Notes: generated by a model from the letters alone, not told the origin. Positions 36,297 to 44,023 are shown, counted from the stretch's first letter. The stretch: DNA of 47,834 nucleotides from Paenibacillaceae bacterium ZCTH02-B3 (GCA_002159065.1 LZRV01000147.1:1-47834); one strand, 5' to 3'. Made by a program: numbers and translations.

Positions 36297-36326
36297 ATTA
36301 TATTACATGCAACCGGCTTCCTTCAA
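36297..36326 (-). promoter_or_regulatory. Sigma-A promoter for the mreB operon
   Basis: TTGAAG (36326-36321) and TATAAT (36302-36297) are 18 bases apart. The -35 lies inside the last codons of radC and the -10 just after its stop. Confidence 0.75.
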
Positions 36327-36992
36327 ACTGACGTACTTCCCGTCCCCGATCACCAGGTGGTCGAGCACGTCGATGCCGATGACCCGGCCCGCTTCCACCA
36401 GCCGGCGGGTGACTTCCAGGTCCTCGTCGCTGGGCGTCGGGTCGCCGCTCGGATGGTTGTGGGCGCAAAGGATGGCCGCGCTGCTGCGCCGGATGGCGGC
36501 CCGGAACACCTCGCGGGGATGCACCACCGACGCGTTCAGGCTGCCGATGGACAGCGTCTCCCGGCCGATCACCCGGTTTTTCGTATTCAGGAAAAGGCAC
36601 ACGAAATGCTCCTCTTTCAGATGGCGCATGTCCTCCAGCAGAAGATCGGCGGCGTCCTGCGGCCGCGTGATGCGGGGCATGTCCGGCAGACGGGCGCGGG
36701 CCAGCCGCCGGCCCAGCTCCACGGAAGCCTGCAGCTGCACCGCCTTGACCGGTCCGATGCCGCGGATGTGGATGAGCTCGTCCCAGTTCTTCTCGGCGAG
36801 CCTGCGGAGGCCGCCGCATTCGTTCAAAATGCGCTGGGCGACGTGCACCGCCGATTCGTCGCGCGTGCCGGTGCGCAGCAAAATGGCCAGAAGCTCGGCG
36901 TTGCTCAGCGATTCCGCGCCATACAGCTTCAGACGCTCGCGGGGCCTGTCCTCGAGGGGCAGCTGGCGCAGCGTATAAAGCCTGCCGGTCAT
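36303..36992 (-). CDS. radC: RadC/YsxA JAB-domain protein
   Basis: RadC-type proteins carry an N-terminal helix-hairpin-helix region (IRGIGPVKAVQLQASVELG) and a C-terminal JAB1/MPN-type domain. The metal motif is CAHNHPSGDPTPSDED (His178, His180 and the Asp at 191). Length 229 is typical. Despite the name, no role in radiation repair is established. It lies upstream of mreB as in Bacillus, but here its usual neighbour maf is 7 kb away because of the island. Confidence 0.96.
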   Translation of the reverse strand: MTGRLYTLRQLPLEDRPRERLKLYGAESLSNAELLAILLRTGTRDESAVHVAQRILNECGGLRRLAEKNWDELIHIRGIGPVKAVQLQASVELGRRLARARLPDMPRITRPQDAADLLLEDMRHLKEEHFVCLFLNTKNRVIGRETLSIGSLNASVVHPREVFRAAIRRSSAAILCAHNHPSGDPTPSDEDLEVTRRLVEAGRVIGIDVLDHLVIGDGKYVSLKEAGCM

Positions 36993-37037
36993 CGGGATCC
37001 TCCTTCTTGCCGGAAAGTGGATGCCGAAGGAATCATG

Positions 37038-37093
37038 CTGTCGGGGATTCTTGCGGAATGGCGAAGAAAAATCGGGGAATTCGCAAGCGACAG
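37038..37093 (-). repeat. Stem-loop at the 5' end of the radC transcript
   Basis: CTGTCG/CGACAG (37038-37043, 37088-37093) and CTTGCG/CGCAAG (37050-37055, 37082-37087) form a 12-bp stem with a six-base bulge. It coincides with the first transcribed bases of radC if the TATAGT box is used, so it may stabilise the mRNA or regulate it. Confidence 0.5.
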
Positions 37094-37097
37094 TATT

Positions 37098-37106
37098 ACT
37101 ATACCA
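37098..37106 (-). promoter_or_regulatory. Probable extended -10 promoter for radC
   Basis: The minus strand reads TGGTATAGT, an extended -10; no convincing -35 is seen. It lies between the island terminator and radC, so radC would not depend on the island. Confidence 0.45.
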
Positions 37107-37158
37107 CTAACCTCCCGGTGGGCGCATCCGTCTAATGGACGGTTCCGACAGAAAATCC

Positions 37159-37187
37159 AAAAAAAAACGGGGGTTCGCGTGAACCCC
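37159..37187 (-). terminator. Terminator of the liv/GlcG island operon
   Basis: GGGGTTC-acgc-GAACCCC on the minus strand (37187-37170) is followed, after CG, by nine T residues (37167-37159). It ends the island operon 16 bases after its last gene. Confidence 0.9.
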
Positions 37188-37203
37188 GCGCTGCCTGACC
37201 GCC

Positions 37204-37632
37204 TCAGCTCCCCTGCTCCAGCACGCTGAGGCCGGCCTTGCAGACTTCCATGTCCATGGTGTAGTGGCCGCCGCTGACCCCGATGCCGCCGACGACCTGG
37301 TCGCCGATCCGGATCGGATATCCCCCTCCGAAAATCACCAGCCTGGGGGTATGGACAATGCCGTGCAGAAGGGGCGCGTCGTCCTTGATGCGGTCGTACC
37401 ATTCATGGGTCGCCCGGCGGTAGGTGGCGGCGGTGTACGCCTTGTTGATGGCGATCTCGATGCTGAGCGCCGGCGCGCCGTCCATCGCGCCGAACGCCTT
37501 GAGATAGCCCGCGTGGTCGACGACGGCGATGCTGAACGGAATGCCGAATTCCCCGGCTTTCACCTGCGCGGCTTCGAGCATCTTTTGGGCCAGTTCAAGC
37601 GAAATGGTGTGCACCGTAACCGTGGTTTTCAT
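37204..37632 (-). CDS. GlcG/HbpS-family (DUF336) protein
   Basis: This 142-residue protein has the GlcG/HbpS fold: SLELAQKMLEAAQVKAGEFG, then the strand IPFSIAVVDHAGYLKAFGAM, the helix IEIAINKAYTAATYRR, and the glycine-rich end LVIFGGGYPIRIGDQVVGGI then GVSGGHYTMDMEV. Some members bind haem or are encoded with glycolate oxidase; others occur in catabolic operons with unclear jobs. It is the last gene of the island, 30 bases after livF. It might bind a substrate or cofactor of the pathway, but this is inference. Confidence 0.85.
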   Translation of the reverse strand: MKTTVTVHTISLELAQKMLEAAQVKAGEFGIPFSIAVVDHAGYLKAFGAMDGAPALSIEIAINKAYTAATYRRATHEWYDRIKDDAPLLHGIVHTPRLVIFGGGYPIRIGDQVVGGIGVSGGHYTMDMEVCKAGLSVLEQGS

Positions 37633-37662
37633 TTGTCCGTTTCACCCCTGACGAATCCTTTG

Positions 37663-38379
37663 TCAAATTCCCATGTAAGCCTTGCGGACGCGGTCGTCGT
37701 CCATCAGTTCCGCGCCTTTGCCCTGCAGCACGATCCTGCCGTTTTCGATGACATAGACGCGATCCGCCTTCTGCATGGCCAGCTTGACGTTCTGTTCCAC
37801 GAGCAGAATCGGCGTGCCGTCCCGCTTGTTGATGTCTTCGATGGCCGCGTAGCAGTCCCTGATGATCAGCGGAGCCAGCCCGAGCGACGGCTCGTCCAGC
37901 ATGAGCAGTTTCGGCAGGCCCATCAGGCCGCGGGCGATGGCACACATCTGCTGTTCGCCGCCGCTCAGCGTGCCGGCCAGCTGGTTTTGCCGTTCCTGCA
38001 GGCGGGGCCAGATCCGGAACACCTTTTCCAGCGTTTCCTTGGCGGCTTTCCGCGCGTTTGGCGCATATGCGCCGATCTCCAGATTTTCCAGCACGGTCAG
38101 GAACGGAAACAGGCCCCTGCCCTCCGGCACGTGGATGATGCCGAGTTCCACGATCTGATTGGGCTTGAGTCCCCTGAGGGAGCGTCCCCCGTACACGATG
38201 TCGCCCTGCCAGCGAACCAGGCCGGATATGGACTTCAGAAGCGTCGTCTTGCCCGCCGCGTTCGCCCCCACGATGGCGACGATTTCGCCGGGATACACTT
38301 CCAGCGAAACGTCGTGAAGAACCTGGACCTCTCCGTAATAGGCATTCAGGTTTGAAATCTTGAGCAGCGGTTCTGCCAT
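37663..38379 (-). CDS. livF: ABC transporter ATP-binding protein, LivF type
   Basis: LivF is one of two ATPases of the HAAT (branched-chain amino acid / amide / carboxylate) uptake family. Walker A reads GANAAGKTTL, with Ala where Gly is common. The signature is LAGTLSGGEQQMCAIARGLM and Walker B LLMLDEPSLGLAP, with a downstream LLVEQNVKLAM H-loop region (Asn in place of His). Asn at the H-loop is usual in LivF (EQNV). Length is 238. GGAGGA lies upstream of ATG 38379. It follows livG by 11 bases. Confidence 0.93.
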   Translation of the reverse strand: MAEPLLKISNLNAYYGEVQVLHDVSLEVYPGEIVAIVGANAAGKTTLLKSISGLVRWQGDIVYGGRSLRGLKPNQIVELGIIHVPEGRGLFPFLTVLENLEIGAYAPNARKAAKETLEKVFRIWPRLQERQNQLAGTLSGGEQQMCAIARGLMGLPKLLMLDEPSLGLAPLIIRDCYAAIEDINKRDGTPILLVEQNVKLAMQKADRVYVIENGRIVLQGKGAELMDDDRVRKAYMGI

Positions 38380-38390
38380 GTGGAATCCTC

Positions 38391-39101
38391 CTATTCGCCC
38401 AGGTAGGCTGCGATGACGGCGGGATCCCGCGACACTTCTTCGGGTTTTCCGTTGGCGATGATCGTCCCCTGGTTGAGCACCAGGACCCGGTCCGACAGAT
38501 CCATGACCGCTTTCATCACGTGTTCGACGAGCACGATGGTCAGGCCGTTGTCCCGAAACTGGCGGACCAGCCGGATCATTTCCTCGACTTCGCCGGAGTT
38601 CAGGCCGCCCATCGGCTCATCCAGAAGCAGAAGTTCCGGCTCCGTCGCGATGGATTTGGCGATTTCCAGCTTCTTGCGGAGTCCGATCGGCAGGCTGGCG
38701 GCCAGCTTGTTCTTGTGTTCCAGAAGATCGAGATACTCCGCCACTTCGTAAGCCTTCCGCATGGCCAGACGAAGATTTCTGTACTTGAGCAGGCTGCCGA
38801 CGGTAATGTTCTCCAGCACTGTGAGGCCGTTGAGCGGCTTGACGACCTGGAACGTCCGGGCGATCCCGCTTGCGCACATCTTTTCCGGCGTGATCTCTTT
38901 CCACAGTTTGCCCTTGTAATAGATCTCCCCCGCCGTCGGTTTCAGAAAGCCGGTCAGGATGTTGAACAGGCTGGTCTTGCCGGCGCCGTTGGGCCCGATC
39001 AGGCCGAGGATTTCTCCCTTCCGGACCTCAAGGGAGATGTCCCTGAGAACCTGCAATCCGCCGAACCTTTTTTCGATGTTACGCGTTTCCAACAGAACCA
39101 T
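38391..39101 (-). CDS. livG: ABC transporter ATP-binding protein, LivG type
   Basis: Second ATPase of the HAAT transporter. Walker A is GPNGAGKTSLFNILTG and Walker B LLLLDEPMGGLN, with VLVEHVMKAVMDLSDRVLVL after it. The signature reads LPIGLRKKLEIAKSI where most LivG have LSYGQQRRLEIAR, so the Gly is kept but Ser and Gln are lost. AGGAGA is followed by ATGGGCATGG; the second ATG (39101) is better spaced and I use it, giving 236 residues. Its 5' end overlaps livM. Confidence 0.92.
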   Translation of the reverse strand: MVLLETRNIEKRFGGLQVLRDISLEVRKGEILGLIGPNGAGKTSLFNILTGFLKPTAGEIYYKGKLWKEITPEKMCASGIARTFQVVKPLNGLTVLENITVGSLLKYRNLRLAMRKAYEVAEYLDLLEHKNKLAASLPIGLRKKLEIAKSIATEPELLLLDEPMGGLNSGEVEEMIRLVRQFRDNGLTIVLVEHVMKAVMDLSDRVLVLNQGTIIANGKPEEVSRDPAVIAAYLGE

Positions 39102-40104
39102 GCCCATCTCTCCTTCGGTCCGGCCGTTTCAGCCTGATTCCGCCGAAAGGTCTCCGGTTGAGCAGCGAAACGATTCCGCCGGGCAGGTACATGAGGATCA
39201 GCACCATGCAAAGGCCGTAGACGACCAGGTGGAATCCGGGAACCGCGTCGCCGAAGGTGGAGCGCAGAAGCTGCCCCAGGGGAACCATGATATATCCCCC
39301 GATGATCGGCCCGATCGTCGTGCCGATGCCGCCTACCAGGCTGAGCAGCACCATTTGCAGGGAGTTGTCGACGATGAACACGCTTTCCGGATCGATAAAA
39401 AGGATGTATTGCGCGTAAAACGTGCCCAGCATGGCCGTCAGGCCCGCGCTGATCGCCGCCGCCTTCAGCCGCACGGTCACCGTGTTGATCCCGAGCGCCC
39501 GGGCGGCGTCTTCGCTTTCCCGGTAGGCCATCAGGTAAAAACCGAGCCGGGAGTTGTTGAAATAGACCGCCACGCCATACACCCCGATCATGAAGAGCCA
39601 GGCGATCAGGATATAGGGAACGGGCGAGTCGAACACGAATTTGCCGAAACCGGGCGTGTATTTGATCACGATCCCCTGCGAGCCCCTGGTGAGGTCCGAC
39701 CAGCTGATGGAAATGATGCGCACGATTTCCGCGAAGGCCAGCGTGGACAGGGAGAAAAACGGCCCTTTCAGCGGAAACGTGATGCTGCCCAGGATGACGC
39801 CGATGAGCGCGGCCATCAGCGCGCCGGCGATCATGCCGATCCACGGGGACACCGAAAAATTGATATAGAGAAGCGTGGACGTGTAGGCGCCGATTCCGAA
39901 AAACGCGGTATGGCCGATCGACAGCTGTCCGGCGAATCCGCCAAGCAGATTCCATGCCGACGCGGCGGCCGACCAGAGCATCATCAGGATGGCAATGTCG
40001 CGGACAAAGGCGTTCGGAATCACCAGGGCGAGAAGCGCCGGCAGGACAAGCAGCACGATCCGGATCGGGCCGAATTCGTGTTTCAGGCTTCGATGCTTCG
40101 TCAT
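39079..40104 (-). CDS. livM: ABC transporter permease, LivM type
   Basis: LivM is one of the two membrane subunits of the HAAT transporter. The 341-residue protein has about eight to nine helices. The family block LLGGFAGQLSIGHTAFFGIG is in the first third, and the cytoplasmic EAA-like loop is DAARALGINTVTVRLKAAAI then SAGLTAMLGTFYAQYI. The C-terminus is basic. The start overlaps the livH stop (ATGA). Confidence 0.93.
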   Translation of the reverse strand: MTKHRSLKHEFGPIRIVLLVLPALLALVIPNAFVRDIAILMMLWSAAASAWNLLGGFAGQLSIGHTAFFGIGAYTSTLLYINFSVSPWIGMIAGALMAALIGVILGSITFPLKGPFFSLSTLAFAEIVRIISISWSDLTRGSQGIVIKYTPGFGKFVFDSPVPYILIAWLFMIGVYGVAVYFNNSRLGFYLMAYRESEDAARALGINTVTVRLKAAAISAGLTAMLGTFYAQYILFIDPESVFIVDNSLQMVLLSLVGGIGTTIGPIIGGYIMVPLGQLLRSTFGDAVPGFHLVVYGLCMVLILMYLPGGIVSLLNRRPFGGIRLKRPDRRRDGHGSVGNA

Positions 40105-40976
40105 TTGACCCCCAACTCCTCCGTGCCGCGTTGTCCGAACAGTCCCGCTGGCCTGAGCACCAGGATGAGAATGAAGATGCAGAAATAGACGAGCTGCTTC
40201 ATCGACGCGGAAATGAAATATCCGCTGAGCGCTTCCGTCAGCCCGATGACGAAGCCTCCGGCCAGGGTGCCCGGAATGCTGCCCAGTCCGCCGAGAATGA
40301 CGACGATGAAGGCGATGAGGGCAAAATTGAACCCGATGGTCGGATAGACGTAGAAGATGGGCAGCAACAGGCCGCCGGCGAACGCGGTGATGGCGGCGCC
40401 GAGGGCGAAGGTGAACACGTATACTTTCCGTGTGTCGATGCCCATCAGCATGGCCACGGTCCGGTTTTGCATGGTCGCCCGGATGGTTTTGCCCATATAC
40501 GATTTTTTAAGGTAGTAATACAGGGCGGCCGTGAAAACCAGGGACAGAAGAAACACCACCAGGCGGGCCAGCGAAAACTGGACTTCGCCCAGCGCAATCC
40601 GCATCCTGGAATAGGCGGTGTCCACCGAACGGTAGTCGGCGGAAAACAGCATGAGCGCCAGGTTCTGCAGGACGATGCCGATGCCGAAGGTGATGAACAC
40701 CTGTCCCAGATGGGACGAATCCGCCAGCTTGACGACGAACGGCCTGAACACCGTCATGAAAAGGAGAAACGTCAGCGGCGCGATCACGAACGCGGAGATG
40801 TACGGATCGATCTTGTAGTAGAAATACGTCCAGTAGGCCAGATACATCGACACCATGATGAACTCGCCGTGGGCGAAGTTCACGATGCGCAGCACGCCGA
40901 AGATCAGGTTCAGGCCGATGCTGATCATCGCGTACAAGCCGCCCAGCAATATGCCGGACACCAGAAGTTGGCTCAT
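40101..40976 (-). CDS. livH: ABC transporter permease, LivH type
   Basis: LivH is the second membrane subunit. It has 291 residues. Conserved text: SGILLGGLYAMISIGLNLIF near the N-terminus, NFAHGEFIMVSMYLAYW, the EAA-like loop MQNRTVAMLMGIDTRKVYVF then TFALGAAITAFAGGLL, and ILGGLGSIPGTLAGGFVIG. The rest of the transporter is complete except for the binding protein just upstream. Confidence 0.94.
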   Translation of the reverse strand: MSQLLVSGILLGGLYAMISIGLNLIFGVLRIVNFAHGEFIMVSMYLAYWTYFYYKIDPYISAFVIAPLTFLLFMTVFRPFVVKLADSSHLGQVFITFGIGIVLQNLALMLFSADYRSVDTAYSRMRIALGEVQFSLARLVVFLLSLVFTAALYYYLKKSYMGKTIRATMQNRTVAMLMGIDTRKVYVFTFALGAAITAFAGGLLLPIFYVYPTIGFNFALIAFIVVILGGLGSIPGTLAGGFVIGLTEALSGYFISASMKQLVYFCIFILILVLRPAGLFGQRGTEELGVK

Positions 40977-41071
40977 CAGCTAGATCCCCCAGTATCGCCG
41001 GGACTCACGGACGCCGGAAGCGCCAGCCGTGCCGGGCTTTCGCGGCCGGCGCCCGTGACCGGCCCGTTCCG

Positions 41072-41609
41072 TTACTGACGATCCTTCCATTCGGGAAGGG
41101 GCAGCATGATCGGCTCCTTCAGGGCGTACTCCTTCGGCCAAACCGTGATCAGCTCGCCGTTCTGCCATTGCTGGATCGTGTTGAACATGCGTTCATTCTG
41201 GCCGTTTTCGGCGTACTTGATGCCGAAGCCGAACGGCGTCGAACCGTACGGTTCATCCAGGCTGAGAGCGGTCTCGCGGATCTTGTCCCCGTCGAGGGAT
41301 CCCGCGCGCGGCAGCACTTTCTTGAACAGCGTATACATGGAAACGAATTGGCGGACCGAGTGCGAGGCCGGTTCCTTGCCCGCCTTCGCCTTGTAGCGCT
41401 CCTCGAATTCCCGGAGCATTTCCTTGGCTTCTTCGTTCAGGGCGTCCGGATTGATCCTGAACGACACGTCCGCCACCAGGATGCCTTCCGCGTCCTTTCC
41501 GACCCCGTTGTAGAAATCGGGCGTGGTTTGACCGGTGCCGGAAGCGACGACAATTTTCGGATTGTAGTCGTTTTCACGAGACTGTTTCCAGAACAGAATC
41601 GCGTCGCGC
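41072..41609 (-). pseudogene. livK: 3' half of a LivK-type substrate-binding protein (deletion remnant)
   Basis: About 178 C-terminal residues of a periplasmic-binding fold I protein remain (DAILFWKQSRENDYNPKIVV, TTPDFYNGVGKDAEGIL, SVRQFVSMYTLFKKVL, SLDEPYGSTPFGFGIKY, MFNTIQQWQNGELITVWPKE). Full-length LivK-type proteins have 380-420 residues with a signal peptide and an N-lobe. Both are absent. The sequence is joined upstream, near 41600-41620, to an SDR gene in another frame. No start codon with a signal peptide exists, so no exported receptor can be made. The remnant itself has few other lesions, so the deletion is probably recent or is an assembly join. Confidence 0.88.
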
Positions 41610-42201
41610 CGGGAGCCAAATCCTCCATCATTTTCGTGCGCACCGGGCCCGGACACACCGCATTGACGCGGATGTTGGCGGATCTGTACTCTTCCGCGAG
41701 GGCCCGCGTCAAGCCGATCACCGCGAACTTGGAAGAAATGTACGCGCTGCGGTTCGGCCCGCCCTTCGTGCCCCAGATGGACGACACGTTGACAATGACG
41801 CCGCTTTGTTGGTTCACCATGTGCGGAATGACGGCCCGGCTGAACAGATACACCCCCCGCAGGTTCACGTCATGAATCCAGTCCCATTCGCTCACCGTCA
41901 TTTCGAGAAACGGCTTGATGATCATCACGCCGGCGTTGTTGACCAGGATGTCGATCCGGCCGAAGGCGTCCAGCACGGTCTGCGCCGCGGCATTGACACT
42001 GTTTTCCGAACGGACATCGCCAAAGATGGCGATCGCCTCGCCGCCCTGTTTGCGGATAAAGTCCGCGGTCTCTTCCACTTCCCGCTCATCGTCGGCAAAC
42101 AACGCCACCTTCGCCCCTTCGGACGCCAACAGCACCGACGTTTCCCTGCCGATGCCTCTCCCCCCTCCAGTGACCAACGCCACTTTTTGTTCTAGCCTCA
42201 T
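41610..42201 (-). pseudogene. 5' part of a short-chain dehydrogenase/reductase (deletion remnant)
   Basis: The frame starts at ATG 42201 (MRLEQKVALVTGGGRGIGRE), with GGGGGA eight bases upstream. It shows NAD(P) binding TGGGRGIG, NNAGVM, and the catalytic Ser-Tyr-Lys set (VNVSSIWG, SAYISSK). After about 195 residues (VCPGPVRTKMMEDLAPG) similarity stops at the junction with livK. The frame then runs through out-of-frame livK sequence for about 60 more residues to 41437. It thus keeps the catalytic core but lacks the normal C-terminal 55-60 residues, which hold the substrate lid and tetramer contacts. It might make an unstable protein. Family resemblance is to 3-oxoacyl-ACP reductase-like SDRs. 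Confidence 0.85.
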
Positions 42202-42231
42202 CAGCAGCATCCCCCTTGTTCCGTTTGGTCT

Positions 42232-43113
42232 TCATGGCTGTTCGAATCGCAGGTACTTTCGTTCCCATTCCTCGATCTCGTGCAGCTTGAAGAGATTCTG
42301 TCTTTCCTCCCAGGTGCAGATCCGGTCCAGCAGCGGGATTTGGGAACGGTGAACCTGGAGCAGTTCGAGCGTTTCCCTCACGGCCTTGATGGCGGCGCGC
42401 AGCGCCGTGTTGGCGCAGAGGACGATCTTGAAGCCCATCCTTTCCGCTTCTTCCAGAGATACCAGCGGAGTCTTGGCGCCTTCCACCAGGTTGAGCACCA
42501 GGGGCACGTCCCGGAACGTGCGGCCGATGCGTTCCATTTCTTCCAGGGTAGTCGGAGCCTCCACGAACAAAATGTCCGCTCCGGCTTCGCGGTAAGCGGC
42601 CGCCCGTTCCAGCGCCTCCTCGATTCCCGAGACGGCCAGGGCGTCCGTCCGGGCGATGATGGCCAGGTCCTCGTCGACTCTGGCGTCGACGGCCGCCTTG
42701 ATTTTGTAGACCATCTCCTCTTTGTCAATGACCTGTTTGCCCGAGAAATGGCCGCATTTTTTCGGGGACACCTGGTCCTCGATCTGGATGGCGGCCACGC
42801 CCGCCCGCTCGAACTCCCGGACGGTCCGGATGACGTTGACCGCGTTGCCGTATCCGGTATCCGCGTCCGCGATGATCGGAATGCTTGTCACATCGGCGAT
42901 GCGGGACACGATGTCGACGATTTCCGTAAGCGTTGTCAATCCGACGTCGGCCCAGCCCAGCCGGGCGTTGGAGATGCCGGCGCCGGTGGCGTAGACGGCG
43001 GAAAAACCGACTTCTTCCACCAGCCTGGCGGTCATGGCATCGTAAGCGCCTGGTACGATGAAAGCTCCCGGTTGTTGCAGCAATTGTCGAAATCGTTTCG
43101 TCTTTGTTGCCAT
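42232..43113 (-). CDS. Isocitrate lyase/PEP mutase superfamily lyase with intact KKCGH motif
   Basis: The 293-residue protein is a PEP-mutase-type TIM barrel. Visible: GAYDAMTARLVEEVGFSAVY, SNARLGWADVGLTTLTE, the Mg-binding IIADADTGYGNAVNV, IEDQVSPKKCGHFSGKQVID with Cys120, IIARTDALAVSGIEEALERA, and ADILFVEAPTTLEEMERIG. A Cys in KKCGH is the catalytic acid of carbon-carbon lyases (2-methylisocitrate lyase, 2,3-dimethylmalate lyase), so phosphonate mutase or hydrolase activity is unlikely. Length and lack of extra domains fit methylisocitrate or dimethylmalate lyase, or an oxaloacetate decarboxylase-like member. No prpC or prpD is nearby, so a propionate cycle role is not supported. It is the second gene of the island. 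Confidence 0.85.
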   Translation of the reverse strand: MATKTKRFRQLLQQPGAFIVPGAYDAMTARLVEEVGFSAVYATGAGISNARLGWADVGLTTLTEIVDIVSRIADVTSIPIIADADTGYGNAVNVIRTVREFERAGVAAIQIEDQVSPKKCGHFSGKQVIDKEEMVYKIKAAVDARVDEDLAIIARTDALAVSGIEEALERAAAYREAGADILFVEAPTTLEEMERIGRTFRDVPLVLNLVEGAKTPLVSLEEAERMGFKIVLCANTALRAAIKAVRETLELLQVHRSQIPLLDRICTWEERQNLFKLHEIEEWERKYLRFEQP

Positions 43114-43191
43114 TCTCTCCTGACTCCTTATGCGTCTCTGTGACAGGGCGGACCGCCGTGAAATCCGGACACGGCCTTCCGGCGGCGTTCG

Positions 43192-43887
43192 TCAATCCTC
43201 TTGCGCGTTGTTTTCCGCAAGGTAGTGTCCGATGGATTCAATCGCGGCCGCCAGACTGTTCGAGATATGCCGCCTCATCAGTTCCTCGACCAGCGTGGCG
43301 TCCCTGTTTCTGGCGGCTTCGAACATTTCCTGATGTTCCCGTGCCGCCTGCCTGCTCCGTTCAAGATTCCTCGTGGGTCCCAGCCGGCGGTAGCGCGCGA
43401 TGTGGTCGTTCAGCTGATTCAGGATTTTGACCGCGGTCTTGTTCCCGCTGAGCCGGTAAAGAAAGGCGTGGAACTCGCTGCCGTACCGCACCACGTCCGA
43501 GCGCCGGTCCTGTTCGGCCGCTTCCACGATCTTGACGGTGATTTCCCCGAGCTCCCGGATGTCCTCGTCGCCGGCCTTCTGTATCGCTTCCTTTGCAACC
43601 AGGCCCTCCAGGAGGCCGCGGACCGCGAAAATTTCGTTCACTTCCCGGGCCGAGATGGGAGCCACTTTCAGCCGTCCGTTGGGCAGCCGGATGATGAGTT
43701 CCTCGGTCTCCAGACGCTGCACGGCTTCCCTGACGGGCGTCCGGCTCACCTCCAGTTCCGCGGCGAGCTGATCCTCGTTCACGGACTGGTTGGGTTTCAG
43801 GAATCCTTCAATGATGCGGTTTTTCAGCTCGAGGTACACCAGATCTTTCGTGGAAAGCCTTTTACCGCCCGACTGAAATGTCCACAA
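43192..43887 (-). CDS. GntR-family regulator (FCD/FadR subfamily)
   Basis: This is a 231-residue regulator, read from TTG 43887, which has AAGGAGGG six to eight bases upstream (an ATG at 43962 is upstream of that site). The winged helix is at residues 10-75 (LVYLELKNRIIEGFLKPNQS, LEVSRTPVREAVQRLETEEL). The FCD ligand domain follows, with EIFAVRGLLEGLVAKEAI, FHAFLYRLSGNKTAVKILNQ and REHQEMFEAARNRDATLVEE; the usual metal-binding His/Asp set of FCD domains appears present (FHAFLY, REHQEM, RRHISNS). It probably senses a carboxylate. A TGTATACA palindrome upstream suggests autoregulation and control of the whole island. Confidence 0.92.
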   Translation of the reverse strand: MWTFQSGGKRLSTKDLVYLELKNRIIEGFLKPNQSVNEDQLAAELEVSRTPVREAVQRLETEELIIRLPNGRLKVAPISAREVNEIFAVRGLLEGLVAKEAIQKAGDEDIRELGEITVKIVEAAEQDRRSDVVRYGSEFHAFLYRLSGNKTAVKILNQLNDHIARYRRLGPTRNLERSRQAAREHQEMFEAARNRDATLVEELMRRHISNSLAAAIESIGHYLAENNAQED

Positions 43888-43944
43888 CCAAATCCCTCCT
43901 TGCGAAGAAAAAATTGATAAAAAAATTAAAGTATTATTATGTAA

Positions 43945-43964
43945 TTGTATATTTGTATACATTT
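43945..43964. promoter_or_regulatory. GntR-type operator upstream of the island
   Basis: The sequence TTGTATATTTGTATACATTT contains the perfect palindrome TGTATACA (43954-43961), close to the TTGTATACAA-type sites of FCD regulators. A second half site TTGTATA lies 8 bases to the left. It is in a very AT-rich promoter region about 65 bases before the regulator start. Confidence 0.6.
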
Positions 43965-44023
43965 ATTTCGCTTGTAATTATAAACTCCCCGTTTTTCGTC
44001 TGTCAACAAAAATTCAATTCCGC

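Noticed and set aside
41437-42201. SDR-LivK fusion protein
   Set aside because: The two parts are in different reading frames; the SDR frame reads nonsense through the livK region, so no fused protein with both domains is made.
42232-43113. PEP mutase or phosphonopyruvate hydrolase
   Set aside because: The KKCGH motif with the catalytic Cys belongs to carbon-carbon lyases; phosphonate enzymes lack it, and no phosphonate genes are near.
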